The position numbers were made by a program, and so were the translations under genes. The notes beneath the pieces are model-generated. The model was not told the DNA's origin, did not search any database, and worked only from the letters and a program-made list of their open reading frames with translations. DNA of 64,000 nt from Excoecaria cochinchinensis (taxonomy: Eukaryota > Streptophyta > Magnoliopsida > Malpighiales > Euphorbiaceae). The stretch covers positions 12,888,501-12,952,500 of the forward strand of contig CANTUQ010000050.1 in assembly GCA_947683425.1 (NCBI GenBank), written 5' to 3'. Below, in pieces: positions 35,556-46,653 of this stretch; positions within the stretch are counted from its first letter, which is position 1; each line of letters starts with the position of its first letter.

Positions 35556-36060
35556 ATCAAAATTTTTATAAAAAGAAATTAAACCGGTTATGATTAAGGT
35601 TTATTTAAGAGAAAAACTTACTACTAATTTCTTCATTATTACACTCTTCTCTTTTCCCATATTTGATTGGCTGCCAATATTCTTAAGAGCTTTTTATAGC
35701 CATTCATCCAACTTCTTGTTCACGCAAAGACCTAAATTTCATTTTCATTGCTTTCAATAAGTCTAATACTGATATGGTTTTATGTTATATTCATGGAATT
35801 AATCAATGGCCTACCTCTGTAATTGCCCTGTAATTTCCGAAACCATTCTCTTTCTTTCACACTCAATATTATTAATAGAAGACTTGTTTATTTTTAATTT
35901 TTAAGAGCTTTTTATAGCCATTCATCCAACTTCTCGTTCACGCCAGGACCAAAATTGCATTTTCATTGCTATCGATATGTCTACGTACAATTATTCCAAA
36001 CCCATTCTCTTTCTTTCACACTCAATATTATTAATAGAAGATTTGTTTATTTTTAAATAA
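35556..36060 (-). repeat. Rearranged RLP 5' regions (tandem partial copies)
   Basis: 35560-35616 repeats 39752-39810. From about 35617 the sequence switches to an RLP 5' region, with start codon and first residues on the minus strand (ATG near 35661, MGKEKSVIMKK). Its promoter follows. A unit beginning AGAGCTTTTTATAGCC and ending ATTTTTAA occurs at 35686-35899 and again, shorter, at 35904-36057. No complete RLP exon is present. Confidence 0.72.
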
Positions 36061-36194
36061 AAAAGTCATATAACTTATATAATCCATACTTAGACGACTA
36101 AACTAAATAGAATATATATTAACAACCAATTTATTCATCATTTCCTTGTCAATTTCTATTAGCAACCAATTTCTTCATTATTTCCGGCCCTCTT

Positions 36195-36475
36195 TTATAT
36201 ATATTTGTTTTGATTTGATTTTAACAATCGGTATAATGATTCCACTCGGCCTTGCCATTGACAGCAATCCTCACCAACCATGTAATCCTGATGAGGAAGA
36301 TGGAATGAATCCATAAGCTCCATATGGTTGTAATTGGTGGATCCATCTCTGTATGAAACCTTTGACACGTGTAAGATTTTATGGTCATATAAGAAAAGCA
36401 CCCAATTTCTTACTTAATTAAAGTTTTAATCCACTAAATATTTTCATATACACTAATTATAAAAAATATGCTCTC
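36195..36475 (-). pseudogene. RLP N-terminal cap fragment and upstream block
   Basis: The minus strand encodes MELMDSFHLPHQDYMVGEDCCQW, the RLP cap also seen at 3.7 kb. It then jumps to QGRVES with the SNAVCNPSTG segment deleted, and loses the frame. The upstream part (36325-36475) matches 4031-4165. Confidence 0.75.
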
Positions 36476-36685
36476 TCCGTTTAATAATTTTGATCCACTA
36501 ATATTTTTCACTCGTTTTAAAAAATTATAGCTATCATGTCTGTAGAACAATTTTTTTATTACAACTTTTCTACCATACACATTCTAATAAATATAGAAAG
36601 AGTAATTAATTATTATTGAAACTCATAGCATGGGATATTTATTACCACCAGAATTGCTATATTAAATCATCTGTAGCAAGTCTTA
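36476..36685. other. AT-rich interval
   Basis: Begins with CTCTCTCCGTTTAATAATTT, like a Stowaway terminus, but no matching right end was found. Confidence 0.35.
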
Positions 36686-36694
36686 CAAATTATC

Positions 36695-37461
36695 AATGTT
36701 TTTAAAACCGGATCGGACATCGACTCGGTCTGTCAACTGGATCAGGAGTCAACTGATTCGATCGGGTTGACTCGGAGTTTTTATCTTTTTTTTTAAATAT
36801 AATTATTAATAAAAAAATTAAAAATATAGTATATAAAAAATATAATTAAACAACATATTAATTATTAAATATCAATATATTAACTATTTTTTATTTATTT
36901 TACTATTTTTTTATTAATAATAGTAAAAAATTAACCATAACAATTGAATTTTTTTGTTAAATATTTAAATTTATAAGAAAAATATAATTTTGAATTTATA
37001 ATTTTTTTAATTTTATTTTCAATTGTAAATTTATTTTTGTGACGTTATTAACTATTTTTATAATTATCATGTTTATATTAAATTGTTTTTTAATATTCCA
37101 TTATATTTAAATTATTTAGTTATTAAATATCTAAAAAAATATAAAATAAAAATATAGTGAAAATGTTCAATTTTGTCAAGTTTATTATTATTATTATAAA
37201 TTAATTTTATCATCAAATATAAATTTTTAATAGAACAATATTAAACAACTATTAACCTAATTATAAAAATAAATTTTATAAAAATATAAAAATATAATTT
37301 ATAATATATTTAATTTTGACCGGTTCAACCAGGTTCTAACCGATTTTTAAACAGTAAAATCCGGTTTTTGACATTTCTGGTTTTATGTTGGATCGGACCG
37401 ATTTTTGATCCGGTTCACGGTTGAACCAGTTCAACCGGCCGGTCCGGTTTTCAAAACCATG
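36695..37461. mobile_element. Non-autonomous MULE-type element (MITE) with 9-bp target duplication
   Basis: 767 bp flanked by CAAATTATC at 36686-36694 and 37462-37470. The ends are imperfect inverted repeats built on AAAACCGGA(T/C)CGG. The interior is AT-only filler with no ORF. The 9-bp duplication points to Mutator-type transposition. A related end lies inverted at 55810-55893. Confidence 0.75.
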
Positions 37462-37470
37462 CAAATTATC

Positions 37471-37804
37471 GCATACTTTGTTTTCACCAAGTCAAGTCTC
37501 CCCTCTCTTTAAACACCTGAAAAAAGTGAAAAGCCAAGTCTTCTCGTCGTCCTCCCAAAAGTAAATTAAAAGCTTGTCAAGTCTTATTTGAAAACATTAA
37601 TACTTTTATGACTTGGCAAGACTTTCTAGTTTTGTCACCTTCAGAAATTAAAAAAAAATATATATTTTTTTTATGAAAATAATAAAATTTGATTATAATT
37701 GTAGAATGTAGATATTTCTTCCATCCCAAATTGATAGCCACAATTTTTACTTTAAAGAAATTTACAAACTTTATATCAAAATGAGCGGTTCACTTATTTT
37801 AATT
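37471..37804. other. AT-rich interval, no gene recognised
   Basis: No exon or repeat structure recognised. TTTCTTCCATCCCAAATTGA near 37718 resembles a Stowaway end without a partner. Confidence 0.4.
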
Positions 37805-38025
37805 TTTTTCCTTAGCAAAAAGTGATCCAAATAGACCGATCTATGCATTAAAAAAAATCGAACTAAACAAATCAAAAACTGATTGGGCGGAATCAAGTAT
37901 GCCAAATCCCTCTTGGTTTGGTTAATGAGTTGAACTGAGGAATATCTTCGCTAGTGGGGGGCGGACATGGCATGCGTCAAAGTGCTGCACGACATAGGTT
38001 GTCATTGCAAAGTGATACAATTTAG
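37805..38025 (-). pseudogene. Decayed copy of JAZ exon 3 plus a SINE-empty paralogue of JAZ intron 6 sequence
   Basis: 37937-38020 aligns with JAZ exon 3 at about 43935-44017, sharing CTGCAC and ATAGGTTGTCATTGCA cores at roughly 75 percent identity by eye. The preceding 37805-37925 matches the repeat around the intron-6 SINE (42515-42607 joined to 42806-42830). It lacks the SINE and holds a single target-site copy (GCCAAATCCC). No frame survives. Confidence 0.65.
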
Positions 38026-38060
38026 AGTAAAACTTTCGAAGCAATTTTAATGCTGGTTCC

Positions 38061-38690
38061 ATATTCAATAACACCTAAGATCTTTAGTTCACTTTTTTCT
38101 GCCTATACCAAGTGTGTGATAAAAATCCTAATTCAATAATTTATTTCTAAAAACCCCTTATTTTAATAGTAACGGTAATCCCTATCTTCTGCATCATAAG
38201 ACATAAGTTAACTGTGTTGTGAAAACTTCAGTTAATTTTCACCAAATTTACTTTCAACACTAGTTGAACAAGTAAATAAAACGTAAACGATTATACTGAA
38301 AAATCACACAACATAAAATTTTTAGGAAAAACTTGAAGGGTCACAAATGTTCCTACTTAAAATTCAATCCCTTTAGATAGAATTTTCCTAATTAATTTAA
38401 TAGCACAATAATTTACTAGTAATATACCCAACAATAGCTATTAAATAGACAAATAAAGAACACCAGAATTTAATGGGATTCGGCCAATTAAACTTACGTT
38501 CTCGGATACTATCAAATTATATTTTATTATTTCAAAAAAATACTACAAGTGAAATATTTATTAAAAGAAAAAATTGGCAATTTTGGGATGATTTGGATCA
38601 GGAAATGAGAGTTATATTTATAGTTTAACAATTCCTCCATTCATTTACATTTTTCCGATGTGGGATTGTAAAAGAATTTTTTTTTTTTAA
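38061..38690. other. Intergenic, possible old LTR relic
   Basis: 38455-38500 (GGGATTCGGCCAA) recalls the GTGGTTCGGCCAAC motif of the Copia-3 LTR. Boundaries and pairing are not visible. Confidence 0.3.
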
Positions 38691-39069
38691 AAAAAAGTTA
38701 CTAAACTTAACACTTGTATACAGAAAAATAAATTTGACTCTTTTCCGATGAATGGCTCGCCGAAAAATCTACTTGTCATATCCAGTCAGCATTCTTGCAC
38801 ACATGACATGCCAAGTAATGCACAGACAGTATTTGTGCCATGTCAGCAGATACATGGACAAAAAAAATGAAGTTGGATGCCACGTCATCGTGCCATGTGA
38901 CAGATGACAGGGACAAAGTGCCATGAGGCTTGTTGAGTTGGTAACACGTATACTGTCATGTGCGAAGGTCATGCTAATTGACATGCTAGATGAATTTTTA
39001 GGCAAGATGCTCATCAAAAACCGATTAAAGTTATTTTTCTGTATATAAGTGCTAAGTTCAGTTATTTTT
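38691..39069. mobile_element. MITE with about 50-bp terminal inverted repeats, copy A
   Basis: The left end (ACTTAACACTTGTATACAGA) is inverted at the right end (reverse complement ACTTAGCACTTATATACAGA), followed by a shared CGATGA core. The interior is full of CATG-type short palindromes. The same arrangement is at 52782-53146. Exact edges and target duplication are obscured by A/T runs. Confidence 0.65.
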
Positions 39070-39133
39070 ACGAAAAAAACAAAAATTTCATTAGTTTTAC
39101 GTAATTTGGCAATAGTTTGATGATTATGGATGA

Positions 39134-39250
39134 ATTAACTCCTTTTTTGAAATTTTTTTTTTTTGATAAACCACATAATATCATTAAAAGAATCAAGAAA
39201 AGGCAAGTTGGCCCATAAATCTGCAGAAACAAAGAAATCTGCAGAAACAA
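39134..39250 (-). mobile_element. Possible LINE 3' end fragment
   Basis: The minus strand reads ...ATATTATGTGGTTTATCAAA followed by an A run, similar to plant L1 3' ends. It is too short to confirm. Confidence 0.35.
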
Positions 39251-39373
39251 ACTTTAGACAACCCAAGAATTTTTTAATTGATTTTAACAACCGGTATAAC
39301 GGTTTGAAAAATGAATTTTTACTTCGATTTGGTCTAGTAGTTTAGTTTAATTTGATAAGTATAGCCATAGAAG

Positions 39374-39630
39374 TGTTGGACTTTTCTGCCATATGTTGAG
39401 AGAGTCCAAATTTGACCATTCATATTACAGTTGTGTATTTTAAAAATATGAGTGTGAAAAAAAAAGGAGGGTTGGCAGAAAGAGAGAGTTGAAGAAAGAG
39501 GAAAGAAAAAAAATTTGGTTTTTCTACACCAAACTAGCTCTACGAGTTCTGAGTTTTCAAAGATTCAGCCGTTGGATCGAGCTGAAATTTTGAGAGAAGC
39601 TTATTCACACGTCGATCTTCATTCTCTTTG
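39374..39630 (+). repeat. Truncated LTR of the Copia-1 family
   Basis: Starts TGTTGGACTTTTCTGCCATA and follows the Copia-1 LTR through the first CGTTGGATCGAGCTG module, ending at GATCTTCATTC. The rest of the LTR and the internal region are absent. It diverges from the Copia-1 LTRs by substitutions and a deletion. Confidence 0.85.
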
Positions 39631-41430
39631 CAAACATTTATATGATTATAACCGATAGAAGTACTCAAAAATGAGTTAAAGCATAGAGATTTAATGTACA
39701 AAAATTGTTAAAGTTCAAAAACCTCAAAATATGTTTTTCTTCACATAAATATGAGTAATTTTTATAAAAAGAAATTAAACCGGTTATGATTAAGGTTTAT
39801 TTAAGAGAAAAACTGGAATCTATAACTGGATATTATTTTACATAATATACTATAAAAATTAGAGTTAATTTTTATCTTATCCAATCTATTTTTTAACACC
39901 CTTAAAAGGGTATTATAGTTTTTTCAATTTTAACTCTTAAAAATATGAAATTTATTTACAAATTTTACCTATTTTTATGAAATTTGATGAAAATATAATG
40001 AATTCCATGGAATTGTTAACTTTTTTTTGTATTGCAAGCATGAAAAATGAAAATTACAAATAAATTTCATAAAATTTTATAGAATTCATTTATTCCAAAC
40101 ACTACGTAAGTGTTGGCTACCATACTAAATCCAAGTGCTAAAATTTAGCAGTTTGTTAATACAAATTAAACTTTTATTAATAATAATAAAAAAAGTATAT
40201 CTGCAAAATACAAATAAAATTATAAAATTTTAAAATAGACAAGATGCATAAAATTAATGAAGTGATTGAAAAAATTTCTGAACTTTTTCGACAAAAACAA
40301 CGAATAATGTTAATATGCCTCGAGCAATCAAACTTCCAGCAGAAATGCAATCCATTTATTATTTATAACGAAAATTTTGAACCACATCTATACAAGATGG
40401 ATACCTTTCATTTAAGAAATACAATAACTTCCATTGGGGAAGATAGATAACTTCTATTGAAAAAGATTATAAGGTTAAAATCGAAGAGAAAAAACTTGAA
40501 TAACAAAAACTTCAATTGCATTCAAATTTAATTAATACTCACAAAATAATCATATCTATAAAAATACAAATAAAATCTGGACAAAATAGAAAACTAAATC
40601 TAAAATCAAAAATTTTAAATCTTAGTTTATTAGAATAAAAACATAAAACAAACTGAAAAAACAAAATCAAAGAAATACAAAATCAAAAACAATGAAAAAA
40701 TGCATATCTATATTAATCTGAAAATTATTATAAACAAAATTGTAAAAATAAATAAAAAAAATTGAAAAAATAAATCAAAACTTGAAAAAAAAAAAAAAAA
40801 AAAAAGATAAATAGGAATGGGACTGTCGTCTATAGATGTATTGACAGCAGCTCCAAACTTAAATTGAAAAGAGAGAAATTTTTAAATTCAGATTAAAAAA
40901 GATGGTAGAATTTTGAGAGGTATCCAATTTATGTGATATATAAAAAATATAGTGGTTTCTAAAACTCTCAGAAACAATAATGCAAATTTAGTCCACGAAA
41001 TTTGTTAAGAATTCTAAGTTTTTTGGGTAAAATAATTGCAGTTTTCCTAACACATAATTCTATAATTTATACTTCAGTTTCCAAACAGCCCCTTAGTGTC
41101 TCAAAATTGCACAAGTCTCATTGATAACAGAGATAAGCCATTAGCAAAATTCTCCAAAAAGATGACAATAGAGTTGCACAATAGTTTCACAGGTAAGGTA
41201 TAAACAATCACTACTTCACAAGCTAACTTAAACTGGCAGCAACGTCTAATAGTTAAGAAATCTAGAGTAAAACTGAAAGTCTGAAGGATTTTAAATTATT
41301 TGTTAACATGAATCTAAAATTATTTCGTTCAGCTATAAGATATTATCATTAACATCTAGACAATTAGACATCCAACCTGTAATCCAACATGTGGTCCACT
41401 TCAAGAGTAGCATACATCCATTACAGTTCA
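39631..41430. other. AT-rich intergenic region
   Basis: Contains 39752-39810, a second copy of 35560-35616. A poly(A)-rich stretch lies near 40780-40806. No gene recognised. Confidence 0.5.
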
Positions 41431-41745
41431 AGTATCCATAATAAAAGCTTCACGCCACTTGCTGTCTTGAATGAATATGTTCACCTTAACAACTCCTGAA
41501 GGCGAAAACAACTAAATCGCAAAATCTCACTTAAGATAAAGAATTTTAGTTGACCATAACGGAGAGTAAGAAAGTAACAATATTTTCTGATGTTAACCAG
41601 GCACTTGTATATCAATATATTTGTCAAAAATTACACTTCAAGTATCCATAAAAGCTTCATGCTACTTACTGTGTTGAATGAATATGTTCACCTCAACCAT
41701 AAAGGAGAGTAAGAAAGTAACAATATTTCTGATGTGAAAAATAAT
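41431..41745. repeat. Tandem duplication 3' of the JAZ gene
   Basis: AAGTATCCATAA...GAATATGTTCACC occurs at about 41428-41486 and 41640-41694. GGAGAGTAAGAAAGTAACAA occurs at about 41561 and 41704. A unit of about 140-210 bp was duplicated and has diverged. Confidence 0.65.
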
Positions 41746-41992
41746 ATTTTTACACCAAATTGGTAGTGAACAAAAGTTACAAGACGCTTACTCATAGTGT
41801 TATCTGAGATGAAAAATACTCCACATCAAAATGCAGGAAAAGGCTCTAACTAAGTGCAAGAACCTTAGTATCTAAAAAAATTAAAGTAACCTATAGTTTG
41901 AAGTCAAAAGAATTGAGCATTCAATTAAGAACAAAAAATTTTGGAGTTGAAGAACTCTCATCCTTCCATAGTCTTAGGATGTTGAAATTCTC

Positions 41993-44900
41993 TTAGAGTC
42001 CCCCCTTGATTGCTAATTGATGAGTGGGAGAAGAGAAAGAACTGACCGATAAACTCATGCCATCTAATTCAATGGTTGTACAGTCTATAGATTTCTTGCT
42101 CACATTGTATGGGGAAGAATTCATCACCCTGATTCCACACAGAAAAAATTAAACTCAATAACTTTGAATATGAAGAACAATCCAATGCACATAAAGTTCA
42201 ATGGAAGCATGATGGCTCAAGAAAGATATATACATTACAAGAGACAGATTATAAAGCATATATATGTCACCAACAATTAGGGCTGAGCATTTCGTCGGTC
42301 CAGCATCAACAAAACATAAGTCAGCATCAAAACAAACTGAACTGATTGAATATGTAAGAGAAACCCAAACTGACCTAAAAATACCTTAGTTATTTCGGTT
42401 TGGTCTTTTGTATGTGCATATATGTATGTATGTACGTACGCATGCTCGTGTGTGTATCAAAGCCATGTCATTTTATCAAAATTTCGGCCGGTTCTGTTAT
42501 TTTGACTTTCCTTAGCAAAACTTGATTGGATAAACCAATCTCTACATTAAAAAACCAAACTGAACAAACCAAAAACCAAATAGGCTGAACTACAATGACC
42601 AAATTCCAACCCCAAGAAATTAGATGGAATGGCATGGGCTCTTTTCACTTAACTAGAGGTCTCAAATTCAAGTCCTAAAAATGATGCATCTTTAAATACT
42701 TAAAGAGGGAGCACTTTGCCCTCTTTGTGGGCCTATTCGAATTCGGATTAGTCGGGCTAGTAGACTTTAAATACCAAATGGTTAAAAAAAAAAAGACCGA
42801 ATTCCTCTTGGTTTGGTTTGGTTTGGTTTAGTTTTCAATTGTGATGCAGCTGAAACTGAATACATTATACCATGTTCATGTACTAAGAACAATAACTCTT
42901 CCTCATAATCCACATATTGTAAATATATTTAAAAACCAATCCAGGCATTTCAGATGAAGTCAAATTATTGCCATAAAAGCAAAGACATTGCTTCATACCT
43001 TTCCTTGCGCTTCTCCAAGAACCGAGCCAATGATGCTTTACGAGCCTGAGGTACAGCCACTGCGAAGATGATAATCATTTTGTTACAATTACATCATATA
43101 CATAATAGATCAAATATATAAAATTTCCAAAAAGAAAATATTAAAATTAAAAGGCAGCTAGAGTTTAAGAAACAAATGCCAAACCTGATGGAAACAGAGT
43201 TGCAGAACTAGAATTGGCCTTATGGGGTGGTTCTGTTTGGTTACTTGCAGATAACAAAGCCCCTGCTGGTTTCACTGTTGCCAATTCAGTGATGCTACTA
43301 GATGCCAAAGAAATGGGACTTGGAAGGCCTGAGCACAGAGATGAGGAGTGAGTTTTGTTTCCAACATGACCATCACGAGAAGAAGTCCTTGGCATCAGCG
43401 ACTGCACACGAGCTGTGGAGATTGTTTTGTTATGAGTTGATGAAGAACCATGACCAGCCAACAGCATGATTGCCTGAGCCTGGATGGAGAAGCAAACAAT
43501 TAATAAAATGACCAAAGGACTTATGAAAAAGATTATCAGAAAGCACAGAAATGGATTTACCTTCTCAGGAGAAATATCATCATAAACACACACAGAACCA
43601 GTATAGAATATGGTCAACTGAGCAGGTGATCCAGAAGATGATTTAGAACCATTTCTGCAGATGAAATTCACATTTGCATCAGTAGAGCCTTTTTAAAGTT
43701 GTATTTAAAACAAAGATACATGTGTAGAAGTATTGCATAATTAGATACCTAAGATCAGTGGTGCCAACAATGGAACTTGGAGTGGGATGAACAGGTAAAT
43801 GGCTTATGATAGGAACTCCTAGAGTTTGTGAGTTCATGGAATTACCAACCATATTTTGCCCTATTGAACCAACATGTGATTGCAAAACAGAAGTGCTTGT
43901 AGGAACTGTAATTTTTTGATTTTGTTGGTTTGAGACTGGGAAAATCCTCGCTTGTGGGGCGTGGTGGACTTGGTATGCATCAAATTGCTGCACAGTATAG
44001 GTTGTCATTGCATGATTTGCTCCTTGTTTATCAAGACTCAAATTTTTCCACAATTCATAAAAATTGATTTAGTTCAATGTATGTAACTTGAACAGGATTT
44101 CCAATTTATATATATTCAACAGTTTCAAGATAACCTCTCATGGATAATAAATAATGTGAAGCCTCATCTTAGATGTAATTTTCATTTTCTAAGATATGGA
44201 ATATAAGGTTAGGGAAATAGCTAACCTGAACCATGCTAGAGTATGGCTTCTGGTTAGAATCAAAAGCATCAGAGGATGCTAGAGAATCATGACCAGACTT
44301 TCTTGGCTTTTCTTCCAAACCAGTCTTAAATGACAAAAATTGAGGAATGGCAGAAACCTTGTTTGAAAAAGACCATTGAAATGCAGAGCCTTTCATTGGT
44401 GCTGGAGATTAAACCAAAGAAAAATGGAGATTAGCTGTATTAGAGATAAGGCCTAAGATCTAGCATATAAAAGATAATATATAAATAAAGGACTAAGCAC
44501 ATGCATATTTGTTTAATGAACTTGAATCTTATAATATTTATTTGACAGAATATTAAATGCCTTAAAAATAAGCTCCTAATCAGAAATTGACACATATTAA
44601 AATTGCTTAAGTACAGATTATTAGATTGCATTCAAAATAGTGTTGAGCCATATGCCAATAAGAATCTTGACATGTTTTGCACAATTATATAAAGACAAAG
44701 TTGAAACATATTTAAAAAATATATGTATAATTTAAGCATTTAATTAAGATTAACATATTCTTTAACAAGAAGATAAAAAAGATGTCTTCTTACTACATCC
44801 AATAAGACTCATAAACCTACCCAAAATCTAGAAAGTGCACTGTTCGACTTATTAATCAAACCGAATTGAATTTTAGCATTAATCAAACTTAATTTATTAA

Positions 44901-46653
44901 CAGAAATTCATGTATTTTATTATCCAAAATCAAATCAATTTATCCGAATATCCAAACTAATCAAATTAATTCATTTATACTTTCAATTAAAATGAAATCA
45001 TGTTGACCCTACCAAAACCTGTTCCAGATGCAAATTACTTACTGCTATCTTTACTATGTAAAGACAACAAAAGGAACAACTAATGACCTCAGAAACTTCA
45101 ATCTTTAAATCTTGATGTTGGTACTTTTTCTTTTTTTATTCCCATTGAAAACTTACCAAAGAAAAGCAAATATTATATTTTCTAATAGAGAAGTGTCTTG
45201 TAATAAGAGCATAATCCAACCACGTGTACCTTTTTATATGTTATTTTTTTATTTTTTTTAGTCTGTTTCTCACGCAAGATATTATAGTAATTTGTTCTTT
45301 TCTTTGGTGGGACATGTGCTTTATTAGCAATATATGCATAGCTGCATCTGTCAGGCACTACCATTCATTCACAACATCAATCAATATTTCTTTAATAGAA
45401 CCAACTCAAAATCAGCCATTAATTTATGTCATGAACAGCTCATGTGCATGTTAGCAAAAACATTATCTTATTATACCAACACAATACAAAAGTTTAAAGT
45501 CAAAAGTAGGAGCTTAAGAATCCAAATAGATACACACACTCACACACAAACATATATATATATATATATTAACTAGAATTCCTATATATTGACCAAGAGA
45601 CCCACAGCTGAATATACCTAGCCTAGTAACAAACTGTAGAACTACCTCATAATAAAGGATTAATTCTTGACAATCATCTACTGCAAATAACAGCCAGCAA
45701 AGCGAGTCAATAAATTATTTGACAAAAAAAAGAGGTTTAATAAATATAATAGTATATATATATAGTACTAGGTTTTTTTTTTTTCAAATTATTTAATCCT
45801 CGGTTAAAAAGTAGATATATAGTAAAAACTTTAGGGTATTCTAATTTGAAGTATTCTAGGCTTGTTGGCTGGCTTGCTTTAAGGAAATCGCACCTTGTGC
45901 TCAACATGCATTTTTATTTTATATATATATATATATATATATGAGATTTCTTGTTGAAGAAACTATTCTCAAAGCACATAAGGTTGATTAGAAATTTTGC
46001 AGAAAATAAAAATTAAGAAAAAAATTAAACCAAAACAATTCTAAAGCTTCAAACGAGCTTTAAATTGGTTTAGAAAACTGAAAAGCAAACAGAATTTTAA
46101 AAAAAAATATAATAATAAAGCCTGAAAATATAATCCTATAGTTGAATTAACGGTTCAAGGGAAGTTCAGAGTTCATCAGAAATTTCATTTCAACATACAA
46201 ATTAATCAATTTACAGCTAATTTAGCCAACACATAAACAAATTAGTGACAATACAAAACACTAGAAGAAAAGATTGAAAGTTATTTACTTTAAAAAAAAA
46301 AATCATATAATATTTCCATATTAGTTAATTTTTTTTCAGCAAGATAATTTTTCAGAAATCAGGCTAAACTGGGGGAAGGGGGATTCCGGATACAAGAAAA
46401 ATCAAGACTTTTTTTTCTTATCAAATTTTCTCAGCAACCAAACAAGCTAACAACACTCAAAAACAGAGTTCTAACAAGCAATAAAAAAACAAAACTTTAA
46501 CGCATACCAAACTTTCGAAGTAACAAGAAAATCAGAAAGTAAAGAAACTGAAATGAACAAAAGCAAACCTGAATCGTTAGAGGCATCAGTAGCTTCCTCT
46601 TTCACAGTAAGTAGAACATTTTTGGAACCCAGACCCAGAAAATCTCTCTCCAT
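41993..46653 (-). CDS. JAZ repressor, TIFY6B/JAZ3-like, seven exons
   Basis: Proposed exons are 46653-46569, 44401-44226, 44047-43749, 43654-43561, 43479-43185, 43059-42999 and 42128-41993 (1146 nt, 381 residues). All phases agree. The N-terminus MERDFLGLGSK and the block MKGSAFQWSFSNKVSAIPQF are typical of the JAZ3/4 group. The TIFY (ZIM) motif is TIFYTGSVCVYDDISPEK, continuing AQAIMLLAG. The Jas degron is VPQARKASLARFLEKRKER. JAZ proteins sit in the nucleus, recruit co-repressors (through NINJA/TOPLESS) onto MYC2-type factors via TIFY and Jas, and are degraded via COI1 when jasmonoyl-isoleucine appears. One anomaly: exon 3 is preceded by TTGTGG, not AG. An in-frame AG at 43989-43988 would skip 20 codons. 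Intron 6 carries a SINE. G-boxes lie upstream. Confidence 0.9.
42608..42794 (+). mobile_element. SINE (Au/SB-like) in JAZ intron 6
   Basis: 187 bp with target duplications GACCAAATTCC (42597-42607) and GACCGAATTCC (42795-42805). A polymerase III B-box-like GGTCTCAAATTCAAGTCC is followed by AGGGAGCACTTTGCCCTC, GTGGGCC and CGGATTAGTCGGGC. These are hallmarks of the plant Au/SB-type SINEs. It ends in an A run. Orientation is opposite to JAZ. The paralogous site at 37.9 kb lacks it. Confidence 0.82.
45920..45942. repeat. (TA)n microsatellite in JAZ intron 1
   Basis: An uninterrupted TATATA run of about 22 bp. A shorter one lies at 45552-45569. Confidence 0.8.

Noticed and set aside
39752..39810. 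Copy of the MULE right flank considered as an unoccupied insertion site
   Set aside because: Only the right-flank side matches (35560-35616); similarity to the left flank is limited to ACATAAAT, too short to call an empty site.
45182..45576. Short frames in JAZ intron 1
   Set aside because: AT-rich microsatellite-type translation with no homology; they lie within the large first intron.
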